A stretch of DNA of 64,000 bases from Mojavia pulchra JT2-VF2. Its GTDB lineage: Bacteria > Cyanobacteriota > Cyanobacteriia > Cyanobacteriales > Nostocaceae. The stretch spans positions 1 through 64,000 of the forward strand of contig JAHHHN010000007.1 in the NCBI GenBank assembly GCA_019359325.1, written 5' to 3'. Below, in pieces: positions 8,560-17,341 of the stretch. The position numbers were made by a program, and so were the translations under genes. Positions within the stretch are counted from its first letter, which is position 1; each line of letters begins with the position of its first letter. Below the pieces are notes generated by a model. The model made no database searches. It saw nothing but the letters and a program-made list of their open reading frames with translations, and was not told the DNA's origin.

Positions 8560-8715
8560 TTAGCCAAAGTACCTCATTTCAGCTTCCAATTGACGAATCA
8601 GCTTTTCGTCGCCCTTAGCTCTGGCAACTTCCAAGCGATGTTCGATGTTTCTTTGGATGTTCTGGATGTGAGCTTCTTTGGCTTTGGTTGCAGCTTGTAC
8701 TCTATTGGTGTTCAT
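8560..8715 (-). CDS. pirA: PirA-like PII-interacting small regulator
   Basis: Too short for routine ORF calling: 51 residues, starting MNTNRVQAATKAKEAHIQNI and ending LIRQLEAEMRYFG. Length, charge pattern and the EVARAKGDEKLIRQLEAEM-type C-terminus agree with my memory of the cyanobacterial PirA peptide. PirA binds the PII protein GlnB and so limits activation of arginine synthesis through NAGK. AGAGG stands 8 bases before the ATG, a strong terminator follows (8502-8524), and a perfect GTA-N8-TAC NtcA site lies 62 bp upstream (8777-8790), which suits a nitrogen regulator. The coding call is firm; the name is less so. Confidence 0.65.
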   Translation of the reverse strand: MNTNRVQAATKAKEAHIQNIQRNIEHRLEVARAKGDEKLIRQLEAEMRYFG

Positions 8716-8776
8716 AAGATTACCTCTTTAAAGTTTTGGCTTTAATGTCTTGTATTCTTAATATAACACAAATTCC

Positions 8777-8790
8777 GTAGCCTTTGTTAC
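8777..8790 (-). promoter_or_regulatory. NtcA-binding site GTA-N8-TAC
   Basis: Read on the minus strand GTAACAAAGGCTAC matches the NtcA consensus exactly. A TATATT -10-like box lies 11 bases further toward the pirA-like gene (8760-8765). That spacing is shorter than in NtcA-activated promoters (about 22) and would fit repression by occlusion. The divergent gene at 8825 starts 34 bp on the other side. Confidence 0.6.
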
Positions 8791-8824
8791 AGAAAAATTT
8801 ACTTCTTTACATTTTCATTGATCC

Positions 8825-9676
8825 ATGCATCAACAGCCAATGAGTCAACAAATAATCTTTGACGAATACTTGGCTCAAAACCATGAAGTTGCACAAGCAA
8901 GTGTTCTCACTTTGTTAAGCGATTTTGGCGATCGCGATGTTTATGTAGGCGTGATGAAGGGAGTTATCGCCCAAATCAACCCCAAGCTAAGGCTGATCGA
9001 CTTGACACACCAAATTCCGCCACAAAACATCGCCGCTGCTAGATTTTGTCTAATGAATGCTTACCCCTATTTCCCAGTAGGAACAGTTCATGTAGCTGTG
9101 GTAGATCCGGGAGTAGGAAGTCGACGACGGGCGATCGCAGTAGAATTTGCTCAAGGATTTCTGGTAGGGCCTGATAATGGTATCTTCAGTGGCGTTCTGA
9201 GTCAAATACCAGCGATCGCTGCCGTCGAACTCACAAATCTTAACTATTGGAGAACTCCCCAACTCAGTAGCACATTTCATGGTAGAGATATCTTTGCACC
9301 AGTGGGGGCGCATCTTGCCAGCGGTGTACCCATCCAACAGTTAGGAAGAGAAATCGATCCAGCAACTTTGGTACAGTTGGATATCGGCTGCTGCAATCAA
9401 ACAACAACTGGTGTGAGGGGTTGCATTCAATATATTGACTACTTTGGCAACTTAGTGAGTAACATTCCTGGGGTTTATGTACAAGGCAAAACTTGGTGTG
9501 TGCAAATTGCTGGGTTAACCATACCTGGGTGTAATACTTACAGTGATGTCGAGGTAGGAGAGACAGCCGCTTTAGTTGGGAGTCACGGTTGGGTAGAAAT
9601 TGCCATCAACAGCGGTAATGCATACTCACAGTTACAAATCAACTTGCAAGATACGCTAGAAGTCATTAGTCATTAG
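8825..9676 (+). CDS. SAM hydroxide adenosyltransferase (DUF62)
   Basis: The 283-residue protein has the DUF62/SAM hydroxide adenosyltransferase signatures: LLSDFGDRDVYVGVMKG near residue 35, the D/PGVGS substrate loop (VVDPGVGSRRRAIAVE) near 95, GPDNGIFS near 120 and FHGRDIFAPVGAHLASG near 160. The family splits S-adenosylmethionine to adenosine and methionine using hydroxide; its relatives are SAM-dependent halogenases. Full length for the family. ATG codons at 8825 and 8840 are both possible starts. It is divergent from the PirA-like gene and followed 49 bp later by a DUF2301 gene. Confidence 0.9.
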   Translation: MHQQPMSQQIIFDEYLAQNHEVAQASVLTLLSDFGDRDVYVGVMKGVIAQINPKLRLIDLTHQIPPQNIAAARFCLMNAYPYFPVGTVHVAVVDPGVGSRRRAIAVEFAQGFLVGPDNGIFSGVLSQIPAIAAVELTNLNYWRTPQLSSTFHGRDIFAPVGAHLASGVPIQQLGREIDPATLVQLDIGCCNQTTTGVRGCIQYIDYFGNLVSNIPGVYVQGKTWCVQIAGLTIPGCNTYSDVEVGETAALVGSHGWVEIAINSGNAYSQLQINLQDTLEVISH

Positions 9677-9725
9677 ACTAGGTACTAGAGACTAGCTTAA
9701 ATGCCTCACTCGGATTAAATTTTGT

Positions 9726-10382
9726 ATGACTACACAAATTCTATCTGCACCAGAAGTTTATCAAGGCCAGTTTGGGGAATTTACAATTACTCAAAGCGAT
9801 CGCACAGGTGTAATTATCTACCGCGCTGGGTTAATGGTAGCTGCACTCAGCTTTGCTATAGGTAGCGCTTTAGTATTGTTCAACAATAACCCAACAACCT
9901 TAAGCGTACTGACACCGCTATACGCCTGTTTTAGTCTTGCACTTGGTGTGAGTTTATTGAGCATTCATATTTACATGGTGCAACTGCACCGACTTTTGCA
10001 GATTTTTTGGGCGATCGGTAGCATTGCATCAGTGGTACTGGCACTGTATGGTAGTGAACCATTAGCTGCTACTGTTTACAATCAGCCTATTACCTTATTC
10101 GGAGTAGGTTTTACCTTTGTTGCACTAACAGGTATTTATTTCAAAGAAGCTTTCTGTTTTAATCGGCTAGAAACAAAAATATTAACTGTAATAGTGCCAT
10201 TACTGTTGTTAGGACATTTAGTAGGTATTTTACCAACTCAGTCAGAACAGGTTTTATTAGGAATTTGGGCGATTTTATTTGTGGTGTTTGCTGTACGTAA
10301 GGCAGTACAAGCAATTCCTCCAGATATTGGAGATAAGTCTGTGTTTGCTTATTTGAAAAAACAAAGTTCAGCTAAGGCTTAA
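9726..10382 (+). CDS. DUF2301 membrane protein
   Basis: A 218-residue integral membrane protein with a soluble N-terminus of about 30 residues and six to seven hydrophobic helices over 31-195. The opening (APEVYQGQFGEFTITQSDR) and the conserved FKEAFCFNRLETK loop identify the cyanobacterial/plastid DUF2301 family, whose function is unknown. Its stop overlaps the start of the next gene (TAATG at 10380-10384), which means translational coupling and a shared operon with the YdcF-like gene. Confidence 0.85.
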   Translation: MTTQILSAPEVYQGQFGEFTITQSDRTGVIIYRAGLMVAALSFAIGSALVLFNNNPTTLSVLTPLYACFSLALGVSLLSIHIYMVQLHRLLQIFWAIGSIASVVLALYGSEPLAATVYNQPITLFGVGFTFVALTGIYFKEAFCFNRLETKILTVIVPLLLLGHLVGILPTQSEQVLLGIWAILFVVFAVRKAVQAIPPDIGDKSVFAYLKKQSSAKA

Positions 10383-11074
10383 TGCAGATAAAGAATCGCC
10401 AACGGCTAAAATTGCCGAAAATTCGCTTAATTAAACGTCAACAGATGTGGACACTGACGGTGCAGGGATGGATGATTGCGATCGCTTCTGTTGTTGCTGT
10501 CATAATTTTCGCTATCACTCACATACATCCGTTTCTTGCCGTTAATTCTCCCATCAAATCAGCAGAAGTATTGGTTGTGGAAGGATGGCTACCAGACGAT
10601 GCATTACAAGAAGCTTTAGCTGAATTTAAAAGTGGTAATTATCGCCAAATAGTTACCACAGGAGGCACATTAGAACAAGGAAGTTATTTGATTGAATATA
10701 ACAGCTTTGCAGAAGTGTCAGCAGCCACATTGAAGAAACTTGGTTTGGCACCAGACAAGGTAATAGCTGTGCCTGCACCTTTCGTAATTAAGGATCGTAG
10801 TTATGCTTCTGCTGCCGAATTTGGCCGCTGGTTATCTAATTCCAATTTAAAACTAGAAGCAATTAATCTTTTATCTTGGGATGCACATACCCGTAGGAGT
10901 TGGCTGCTATTTAAAAGAGTGCTTGCTCCCCATCATATCAAAGTTGGTGCGATCGCTGCAAAATCACAATATTACAATTCTAGCCAGTGGTGGCGTTATA
11001 GCCAAGGCGTGCGGACAGTTATTGATGAAGCGATCGCTTATATTTATGCCCAGTTTATTAATTGGAAAGCTTAG
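10382..11074 (+). CDS. YdcF/ElyC-family membrane-anchored protein (DUF218)
   Basis: The 230-residue protein has a basic N-terminus, one transmembrane helix (about 28-50) and an extracytoplasmic DUF218 domain. Its strand-loop signature is SAEVLVVEGWLPDDALQEA, then YRQIVTTGGTLEQG and, near the end, INLLSWDAHTRRSW. Relatives (SanA, ElyC, YdcF) act in envelope integrity and polysaccharide or peptidoglycan precursor traffic; the exact role here is unknown. The ATG overlaps the stop of the DUF2301 gene. It converges with the esterase gene (11087) with a 12-bp gap. Confidence 0.82.
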   Translation: MQIKNRQRLKLPKIRLIKRQQMWTLTVQGWMIAIASVVAVIIFAITHIHPFLAVNSPIKSAEVLVVEGWLPDDALQEALAEFKSGNYRQIVTTGGTLEQGSYLIEYNSFAEVSAATLKKLGLAPDKVIAVPAPFVIKDRSYASAAEFGRWLSNSNLKLEAINLLSWDAHTRRSWLLFKRVLAPHHIKVGAIAAKSQYYNSSQWWRYSQGVRTVIDEAIAYIYAQFINWKA

Positions 11075-11086
11075 AATCAAATCAGG

Positions 11087-12223
11087 TTAATTACCCCAGA
11101 TTTCTAATAATGCTTGTCGATAAATCTTCAGTCCTTCTGCATTCAGATGGACACCATCGGTTGTCAAATTTTCTTTGAGAGCTTTATTTTCATACAAAGG
11201 TGCTAAACCTTGTCCTATCACCGATACCTTTTCTGTAGCTGCAACTTGATTAATCAAATTATTGATTTGCTCTACTTTAGATAATGGTGCTGCTAAATTG
11301 GGTTTTGAGCTAGCTGTAACTGTTGAGTAAAAAGCAGGAAGCAGCAAAATCTCCTTAGTTTCCATTTTTCGTACAAGAGCGATCGCCTCTTGTAAATTCT
11401 TGCTAAACATCTCATCGCTAATTCCATACAAAGCATCATTAGCTCCAATAGCAATCACAGCTTTTTCACATTTCACATTATTAGAAACTAAAGCTTTTAC
11501 TTGCTCAATCAAGGAAATTGTACTTAAACCATTTAACCCAAAATTAAATTTACCCTCTCCAAAATTATTTCCCAAGCCAGCAGAAATCGAATCACCGAAC
11601 AAGCAACCTGAATATTGCTTACCTTGAGTAGCAAATGTTTGATATTGGAGTGCAAGTTGTCCTAAAGGCGAAGAAGTTATGTCGTCTTTTGGTGCGTTGC
11701 TAGATGAACTAGAATATAAATTTGACATCCCGATTAACTTGACAGCTTTTGGTAAATCAACAATCAATCTGTTGCTGGGATAAGCTTCGAGAAAACTAAC
11801 TATCCCTAAACCTTCTTGTGATTTTGAGCCGATGATAATCGCAGATCGTAGCGCTGAAGTACCAGATGTATCACGACGAGCGATCGCTTGGGAAACAAAA
11901 TATAAAATTTGCTTACCCATAATAGTATTTGTTAGCTTATCCAAAGCCGCAACATCAAGAGACATCTTTACCTGAAGAACCGACTGTAACTGCTGCTTTT
12001 GTTCAGCACTCAGGTAGCGTAAAAATGATTGTAAATCGGGAGAAACTTGTTGCGTTTCAGCATACTTACGGATATCTTTTACAGGTAGCGCTTGTTCAAA
12101 TAAACCATACCTAACAACAATTTTATCGGCTGCAAAACTGGGAGATGAAGTAATAATGCTATCAACAGTTTGAAATATTAAACAACCAGATAGGCATAAC
12201 AGAAAACGGTAGAAATAATTCAT
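11087..12223 (-). CDS. Exported DUF1400-GDSL esterase fusion
   Basis: The 378-residue protein starts with a signal peptide (about 1-32, ending SSPSFAA). Next is a DUF1400 domain (about 33-150; VVRYGLFEQALPVKDIRKYA), normally found as the helical N-terminus of cyanobacterial alpha/beta-hydrolases. The C-terminal half is an SGNH/GDSL hydrolase with block I GDSISAG (catalytic Ser, about residue 211), block III GANDALYG and block V DGVHLNAEG carrying Asp and His. It should be a periplasmic esterase. Pairing DUF1400 with a GDSL domain rather than an alpha/beta-hydrolase is unusual to my knowledge. Confidence 0.82.
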   Translation of the reverse strand: MNYFYRFLLCLSGCLIFQTVDSIITSSPSFAADKIVVRYGLFEQALPVKDIRKYAETQQVSPDLQSFLRYLSAEQKQQLQSVLQVKMSLDVAALDKLTNTIMGKQILYFVSQAIARRDTSGTSALRSAIIIGSKSQEGLGIVSFLEAYPSNRLIVDLPKAVKLIGMSNLYSSSSSNAPKDDITSSPLGQLALQYQTFATQGKQYSGCLFGDSISAGLGNNFGEGKFNFGLNGLSTISLIEQVKALVSNNVKCEKAVIAIGANDALYGISDEMFSKNLQEAIALVRKMETKEILLLPAFYSTVTASSKPNLAAPLSKVEQINNLINQVAATEKVSVIGQGLAPLYENKALKENLTTDGVHLNAEGLKIYRQALLEIWGN

Positions 12224-12636
12224 GACTAACGACAGTGGTGTAATTAATAGATTTGTCTTGAAAGAAGGCAGATGGCAGGAGGTAGGAGGTAGGAACAGAT
12301 TTCCATCCTTCGTTATGTATGTGTAGCGTGTGCTTTGTGCTTACTTTAGTTCATGGTGTCCCTTGCATAAATAGTTTTTATCAGCTTTTATCGGTAATTA
12401 ATTATTAATTGTTCAGATTTTTGCAATAAATCTAATAATTAATACTCAATGTTCAAGTGTGATTAGTCAAGAGTTATTAATTATTATCCCGCCCTCTTAT
12501 TTATTCACATACAGCAGTTTGTTTGTAACTTAGTGAGGTACAAAAGCTAGTTTTACTTCTGCCCCTGCCTTCTGCCTTCTGCTATAAACGAACTCAATAT
12601 GGGAATACTCAATCCAGTGGGTGTGAGGATGGATAA
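12224..12636. other. Divergent spacer between esterase and dprA
   Basis: AT-rich spacer with a short purine-rich tandem (GGAGGTA repeated, about 12275-12293) and low-complexity CTGCCTTCTGCC runs near 12565, typical Nostoc filler. No gene, tRNA or clear operator seen. Confidence 0.4.
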
Positions 12637-13755
12637 GTGGTAGAAGAACGGGCGTATTGGCTAGCGTGGTCACAAATTTCTGGGATTGGCCCGGTATTAC
12701 TGCGACGCTTGCAACAGCATTTTGGCACGCTCGCAACAGCTTGGAAAGCTACTGCGGCTGAATTGTCACAGGTAGAGGGTTTTGGTTTTCAGACACTAGA
12801 AAAGGTAGTAAAACAGCGATCGCGTCTGCATCCAGAACAAATACTCACCAAACACCAAGAAGAAAACCCCCATTTCTGGACACCAGCAGATGCAGATTAT
12901 CCCCGCTTGCTATTAGAAACTCCCAGCCCTCCTCCGATTTTGTACTATCGCGGTGAAGTTGAACTACAAGAAAATCTTGGGCACAAACCTTTAGTTGGCA
13001 TTGTTGGCACTCGTAAACCCTCAGATTATGGCATCCGCTGGACTCGTCAAATTAGTACAGCTTTGGCCAAAAACGGCTTTACAGTTGTTTCCGGTATGGC
13101 AGAGGGAATTGATACTGAAAGCCACGCCGCCGCCATCAAAGCTGGTGGACGAACGATCGCAGTTTTAGGTACAGGTGTAGATGTCATCTATCCACACACA
13201 AATCGGGATCTGTATCAGCAAATTTTAGCTGCGGGATTAGTTGTAAGTGAGTATCCAACAAAAACCCCACCAGATCGTGCCCACTTTCCCCGCCGCAATC
13301 GAATTATTGCAGGATTAAGCCGTGCCATTTTAGTAATAGAAGCACCAATAAAATCTGGCGCATTAATAACAGCCACCTATGCAAATGAGTTTGGCAGAGA
13401 TGTCTATGCCTTACCTGGAAGGTTAGACGACTACCCATCCCAAGGGTGTTTAAAATTACTGAGTCAAGGGGCTTTTTTAATTCTCAAGGAATTAGACGAA
13501 CTATTAAAAATGCTGGGGGCGATACCACAACTAGATGTAGTTGAAGATTCCCCAGCACCGCAGCAGTTAACTTTGCCAGATTTATCACCAGAACTGCAAC
13601 AAGTAATGAATGCGATCGCCTTTGATACCTTACCCTTCGATTTTATTGTCCAACAAACAGGCATGACCGCTGGCTCGGTTTCTAGTGCATTATTACAGTT
13701 AGAACTCATGGGTTTGGTATCGCAATTGCCAGGAATGCGATATCAGAAATGTTAA
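12637..13755 (+). CDS. dprA: DNA-processing protein DprA
   Basis: The 372-residue protein starts with GTG. An N-terminal helix-hairpin-helix/SAM-like part (WLAWSQISGIGPVLLRRLQQ) is followed by the Rossmann core: VGIVGTRKPSDYG near 125, the SGMAEGIDTESH loop near 155, LGTGVDVIYP and HFPRRNRIIAGLSRA. A C-terminal winged-helix DML1-like domain (about 310-372) closes the protein. DprA loads RecA onto incoming single-stranded DNA in natural transformation, a process known in several cyanobacteria. It is monocistronic here, with no competence genes beside it. Confidence 0.95.
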   Translation: MVEERAYWLAWSQISGIGPVLLRRLQQHFGTLATAWKATAAELSQVEGFGFQTLEKVVKQRSRLHPEQILTKHQEENPHFWTPADADYPRLLLETPSPPPILYYRGEVELQENLGHKPLVGIVGTRKPSDYGIRWTRQISTALAKNGFTVVSGMAEGIDTESHAAAIKAGGRTIAVLGTGVDVIYPHTNRDLYQQILAAGLVVSEYPTKTPPDRAHFPRRNRIIAGLSRAILVIEAPIKSGALITATYANEFGRDVYALPGRLDDYPSQGCLKLLSQGAFLILKELDELLKMLGAIPQLDVVEDSPAPQQLTLPDLSPELQQVMNAIAFDTLPFDFIVQQTGMTAGSVSSALLQLELMGLVSQLPGMRYQKC

Positions 13756-13831
13756 TCCAGCAGCTTCTACAGCGTCTAAGATGTAATGATTTTCTGCGAC
13801 CTCTGATTATTTTTTTATTTGGAAGTCCCTT

Positions 13832-15184
13832 TTACACCCAAATATCCGAAGTACAATCACCGCCAGGATAGCGCATCTCATGGGCACGAGCAGGGCCTGC
13901 TGGTTCTTTACCAAAGTCAACGTAAAAATTTTCGTTGATTTTCAGTCCCCCATTTTCAGTATCGCAATCAATTTGCAATAGATATGAGCCAGTTTTAGAC
14001 AAGTCAGGATAAAACTGATTATCCCAAGTGCTGAATAAAGAATTAGTGACATAAAGCCGCTTACCATCCAGACTTAGCTGTAGCATTTGCGGGCCACCAG
14101 CCAATTTATGACCTTGTACTTCGCCATTTTTACCTAACAAACCACCACACCAAACTTGACCAGTCAGCTTAGGATGGGAAGGATCGCTGATATCGTATTG
14201 ACGAATATCTCCATGCAGCCAATTGGAGAAGTAAATATAGCGATCGCACATTGAAATTAAGATATCAGTAATCAACGATGGCACAGGTATAGGCCAGCCT
14301 TCTACCTCTACTGATGGTATATCAATGACTTTCTCTGTTTGCCAATGACCGTTAGGCTTGTGCCAATGCCAAACATTGCTGCTGAGTGCGGCGGCGACAA
14401 ATCCATGTGTGCTGTCGGGATTATGGTGAAAGCGCACTTCTAAAGGAATTAACCCTTCTTCCCCCAAGTCAACAGTTTGGATAATCTCGTGAGTTGACCA
14501 ATCCCAGAAATGTATGTGGTGTCCATAGTTGCCAGCCGCTACATCGTTCAGGTCAAAGCCGGGATAATAGGTTTTGGGTGCGCCCCACTCACTACTTACC
14601 ATGACATTATGACGCGGCTGATACCAAAAGTCATAGTTAAACTGCATAGTATCGGCTTGGCGTTCCCAGCGTCCAGCAATATCAAAATTCTCATTCAGTA
14701 ACAAAAAGCCACCAGGGCCATTGCCTTCGCTGTCACCCAGCATAGAAATCATCACATGACCATCTGCTAGGCAATGTACTGTATGAGGTGCAGTTAAGTT
14801 GGTTTTTTCTTTGATTTCTTCTGGTTCAATAATTTTATGTAGTTTTGGTGCTTTCGTCTCTGCTGTATCAACAATATAAATACGACTAGACCGTTGTCCA
14901 GGAATCACACTAAACCGCCGTGATTTACTAGCATCACCATGGCAAGAACTACAAGCATTCCAGCCAAAGTGATGTAACTCATCGCCAATGTAAGGCATAG
15001 ATAAACGATGAATCACTTGGGAGTAGGTTGGGGATTTAGGGTCAACGTCTACAGTTGCTAGATAATCTGGTTTCTCAATACCTGTACCCGTATAAAGAGC
15101 GATCGCATAAAGCACTTTTTCCTGTTCTGCTTGGATGGCTGCTTCTGGGGAAGCGTAACCAGGGCCGCAGCAAGCATGAGTCAT
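13832..15184 (-). CDS. SBP56 family protein (methanethiol oxidase / selenium-binding)
   Basis: A 450-residue beta-propeller protein of the SBP56 family, whose characterised members oxidise methanethiol to formaldehyde, H2S and H2O2. Visible hallmarks are [12 protein letters not shown] at the N-terminus, [11 protein letters not shown] near residue 80, several conserved His ([16 protein letters not shown]) and [17 protein letters not shown] at the end. An in-frame ATG 18 bases further upstream exists; I prefer 15184 because GAGGTG sits 8 bases before it and family members start MTHxCCGPG. Likely a cytosolic metalloenzyme. No sulfur genes are adjacent. Confidence 0.9.
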   Translation of the reverse strand: MTHACCGPGYASPEAAIQAEQEKVLYAIALYTGTGIEKPDYLATVDVDPKSPTYSQVIHRLSMPYIGDELHHFGWNACSSCHGDASKSRRFSVIPGQRSSRIYIVDTAETKAPKLHKIIEPEEIKEKTNLTAPHTVHCLADGHVMISMLGDSEGNGPGGFLLLNENFDIAGRWERQADTMQFNYDFWYQPRHNVMVSSEWGAPKTYYPGFDLNDVAAGNYGHHIHFWDWSTHEIIQTVDLGEEGLIPLEVRFHHNPDSTHGFVAAALSSNVWHWHKPNGHWQTEKVIDIPSVEVEGWPIPVPSLITDILISMCDRYIYFSNWLHGDIRQYDISDPSHPKLTGQVWCGGLLGKNGEVQGHKLAGGPQMLQLSLDGKRLYVTNSLFSTWDNQFYPDLSKTGSYLLQIDCDTENGGLKINENFYVDFGKEPAGPARAHEMRYPGGDCTSDIWV

Positions 15185-15204
15185 AGTTAGACACCTCAAC
15201 AAGC

Positions 15205-15612
15205 TTAGGACTTACGCACTGTATAAGTAGATATTAGTATGCATGAGTGTTCCTTGTAGGGTTAAGAAATAAGTAGGACGCGGAGCGATCGCTTTTGGCG
15301 CTGCGCCCCGCGCAATTGCATTGCAGGTCGATGTTATTCAATTGCAGACCGATGTTATTCAATTGCAGACCGATGTTATTCAATTGCAGACCGATGCAAT
15401 TCAATTGCAGACCGATGTTATGCAATTGCAGACCGATGTTATGCAATTGCAGACCGATGTTATGCAATTGCAGGGCGATGTTATGCAATTGCAGACCGAT
15501 GTTATGCAATTGCAGACCGATGTTATGCAATTGCAGGTCGATGTTATTTAATTGCAGGTCGATGCAATTCGATTGCAGACCGATGTATTAATATATCAAT
15601 GCGGAAGTCTAA
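15205..15612. mobile_element. Inverted-repeat-bounded element carrying a 21-bp array
   Basis: The left edge TTAGGACTTACGCA (15205-15218) and right edge TGCGGAAGTCTAA (15600-15612, inverse TTAGACTTCCGCA) are imperfect inverted repeats. The same edge, in perfect form, bounds the 91-bp MITE at 17765-17855. Between them lie a GC-rich palindrome (15278-15315) and thirteen 21-bp repeats. I infer a non-autonomous element expanded by tandem repeats. Confidence 0.45.
15319..15590 (+). repeat. Tandem array of about thirteen 21-bp units
   Basis: Units of the form AATTGCAGACCGATGTTATGC follow each other without spacers. Variants change GACC to GGTC or GGGC and the tail between TTATTC, TTATGC and CAATTC. 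Because 21 is a multiple of three and the unit lacks stops, several frames stay open on both strands. The + frame from a TTG at 15321 reads MQLQTDV heptads, coiled-coil in pattern. No ribosome site or conserved flanking domain supports translation, so I list it as a repeat. Confidence 0.85.
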
Positions 15613-15684
15613 ACGTCGAAGACTTTTGAGTTAATAGTGTGTTGCTCTTTGTGCTAACAACAGGAGGTATGCGATTGGCTGCTT

Positions 15685-16248
15685 TTACTGTAATAACCAA
15701 CCAAACACAGACCCAATACTTAAAGTTAGATCACTAGCAAAAGATGGAACTGGGAGTTTTTGCGCTGGTTGGTCAAACACCTGTGGTTGCTGCTTTGGCA
15801 GATAAACAAACACAGTTTGCTCATTTGGGTCTATTAACCAACCTATCTGAGTGCCATAATCAAGGCAATGCAGAATATTTTTGATTACTTTTGTTTGGCT
15901 TTGGTCAGGTGAAAGGATCTCAATTGTCCAGTCAGGGGCTATTGAGAAGGTATTAGCAATCTCACCATTTCCGTCGCGCGGAATTCTTTTCCAGGTAAAG
16001 ACAGACACATCTGGAACTATTGACCTTTCAACAAATATACAACGTAATTCTGAAAATGCCCGTGCAACCTGTTGAGGTTTAAGAATTAGGTTAACAGTAG
16101 TAGAAAACTCTGTTTGAATCGTACTGTGTCTACCCTGTGGCATTGGTTTCTGGATGATTTGCCCATCAATATATTCGTTAGCAGGCTTAGTTTCTGGTAG
16201 TTTCAGAAACTCCTCCAATGTGATGCGTTTAGATGGGGTCTGTACCAT
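15685..16248 (-). CDS. Uma2-family putative endonuclease (DUF820)
   Basis: The 187-residue protein has the Uma2/DUF820 layout: RITLEEFLKLPETKPANEYI, then GRHS, the PD-(D/E)XK-type catalytic acid in IVPDVSVFTWKR (about 110), a second acid in DWTIEILSPDQSQ, the LDYGTQIGWLIDP helix-strand and a VF..L-rich tail. Such genes are highly multiplied in filamentous cyanobacteria; their biological role is unresolved. The ATG is preceded by GGAAATTCC, a weak ribosome site. Confidence 0.9.
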   Translation of the reverse strand: MVQTPSKRITLEEFLKLPETKPANEYIDGQIIQKPMPQGRHSTIQTEFSTTVNLILKPQQVARAFSELRCIFVERSIVPDVSVFTWKRIPRDGNGEIANTFSIAPDWTIEILSPDQSQTKVIKNILHCLDYGTQIGWLIDPNEQTVFVYLPKQQPQVFDQPAQKLPVPSFASDLTLSIGSVFGWLLQ

Positions 16249-16453
16249 TGGAATTTCCTCGCAAAAGGCAGTTGAATTAGCTTGGATGCGATCGCACTAA
16301 CGCACCCTACATTAGTGTAGTCGAAGGATATATCAGTTATTTAAATATTAAAATCAACTAGTTTGATGAAGTCAAAAAACAAACTATTGTATTTAAATGG
16401 CTTATTTGACTTACACATCAACAAGCAAATTTTAATTAAAGGAATGTTTAGGA

Positions 16454-17341
16454 GTGGCAAAAAAACGTCAAAAAAATGTATGGAGAAGTGAGCTTAATGA
16501 CATCATTCGAGGTACGTGCGGAGGGTTTTTGTTTGGTATTCCCTTGCTGTACACAATGGAAGTGTGGTGGATTGGCTCGCTAGCAAAACCACAACTTATG
16601 ATGTTGGCGATCGCCTTAATGTTTATTGCAGTTTTTTTACTGAACCGAACCGGAGGCTTTCGTAAACGCAGACATAACAAGCGAGCTTATGAAGCCACAA
16701 TAGATACTGTAGAAGCAATAGCGATTGGGCTAGCTTGCTGTACATTTATTTTATTGTTGTTAAGAGAATTAACACTTGAAACTCCTGTTAAAGAAGCTTT
16801 AGGCAAAATTATCTTTGAAAGTGTTCCCTTTACTCTTGGTGTAGCATTAGCCAATCAATTTTTGGGAGATGCTAGTAGAAACAATTTTGAAGAGCAAACA
16901 ACTGCTGACGACAACACTACAACCAAGAACCACGATACTGAGTTATACGCCACGTTCGCTGATTTGGGTGCAACTGTCATTGGTGCAACCGTAATTGGAT
17001 TTAATATTGCGCCAACAGATGAGATTCCCATGCTAGCAGCTGCTGTCTCTCCCCCTTGGCAATTAGCAATAATCGCTACCTCTTTATTGATTTCCTATGG
17101 CATTGTATTTCAGGCAGGCTTTTCAGACCAAAAAAAGCGTATGCAGCAAAAGGGACTCTTTCAACGGCCATCCAGCGAAACTATTATGTCTTACTTAGTT
17201 TCACTATTATCGGCTGCGATAATGTTGTGGTTCTTTCAAAAGTTGACTTTTGATGACCCCTGGACAATGTGGTTGGAGCACACATTAATATTAGGTTTAC
17301 CTGCAACTATTGGCGGTGCAGCTGGCAGATTAGCAATATGA
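16454..17341 (+). CDS. TIGR02587-family integral membrane protein
   Basis: A 295-residue protein with about seven to eight membrane helices. The opening WRSELNDIIRGTCGGFLFGI and LLYTMEVWWIG are hallmarks of TIGR02587 membrane proteins; another is FESVPFTLGVALANQFLGD. A hydrophilic loop near 155-175 is rich in Thr/Asn. Start is GTG at 16454, with AAGGA 10 bases upstream. Its stop overlaps the start of the TIGR02588 gene (ATGA at 17338-17341), so the two products are made together and probably form one membrane complex. The family's function is unknown. Confidence 0.88.
   Translation: MAKKRQKNVWRSELNDIIRGTCGGFLFGIPLLYTMEVWWIGSLAKPQLMMLAIALMFIAVFLLNRTGGFRKRRHNKRAYEATIDTVEAIAIGLACCTFILLLLRELTLETPVKEALGKIIFESVPFTLGVALANQFLGDASRNNFEEQTTADDNTTTKNHDTELYATFADLGATVIGATVIGFNIAPTDEIPMLAAAVSPPWQLAIIATSLLISYGIVFQAGFSDQKKRMQQKGLFQRPSSETIMSYLVSLLSAAIMLWFFQKLTFDDPWTMWLEHTLILGLPATIGGAAGRLAI

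Noticed and set aside
12530-12736. 68-codon minus-strand ORF overlapping dprA start
   Set aside because: Lies antisense to the conserved dprA N-terminus and spacer; no motif or ribosome site.
15319-15590. CRISPR array
   Set aside because: The 21-bp units follow one another with no unique spacers, and no cas genes are in the window. It is a plain tandem repeat.
15234-15591. Three long ORFs over the 21-bp repeat on both strands
   Set aside because: A stop-free unit with a length divisible by three opens several frames by itself. None has a ribosome site or a non-repeat domain.
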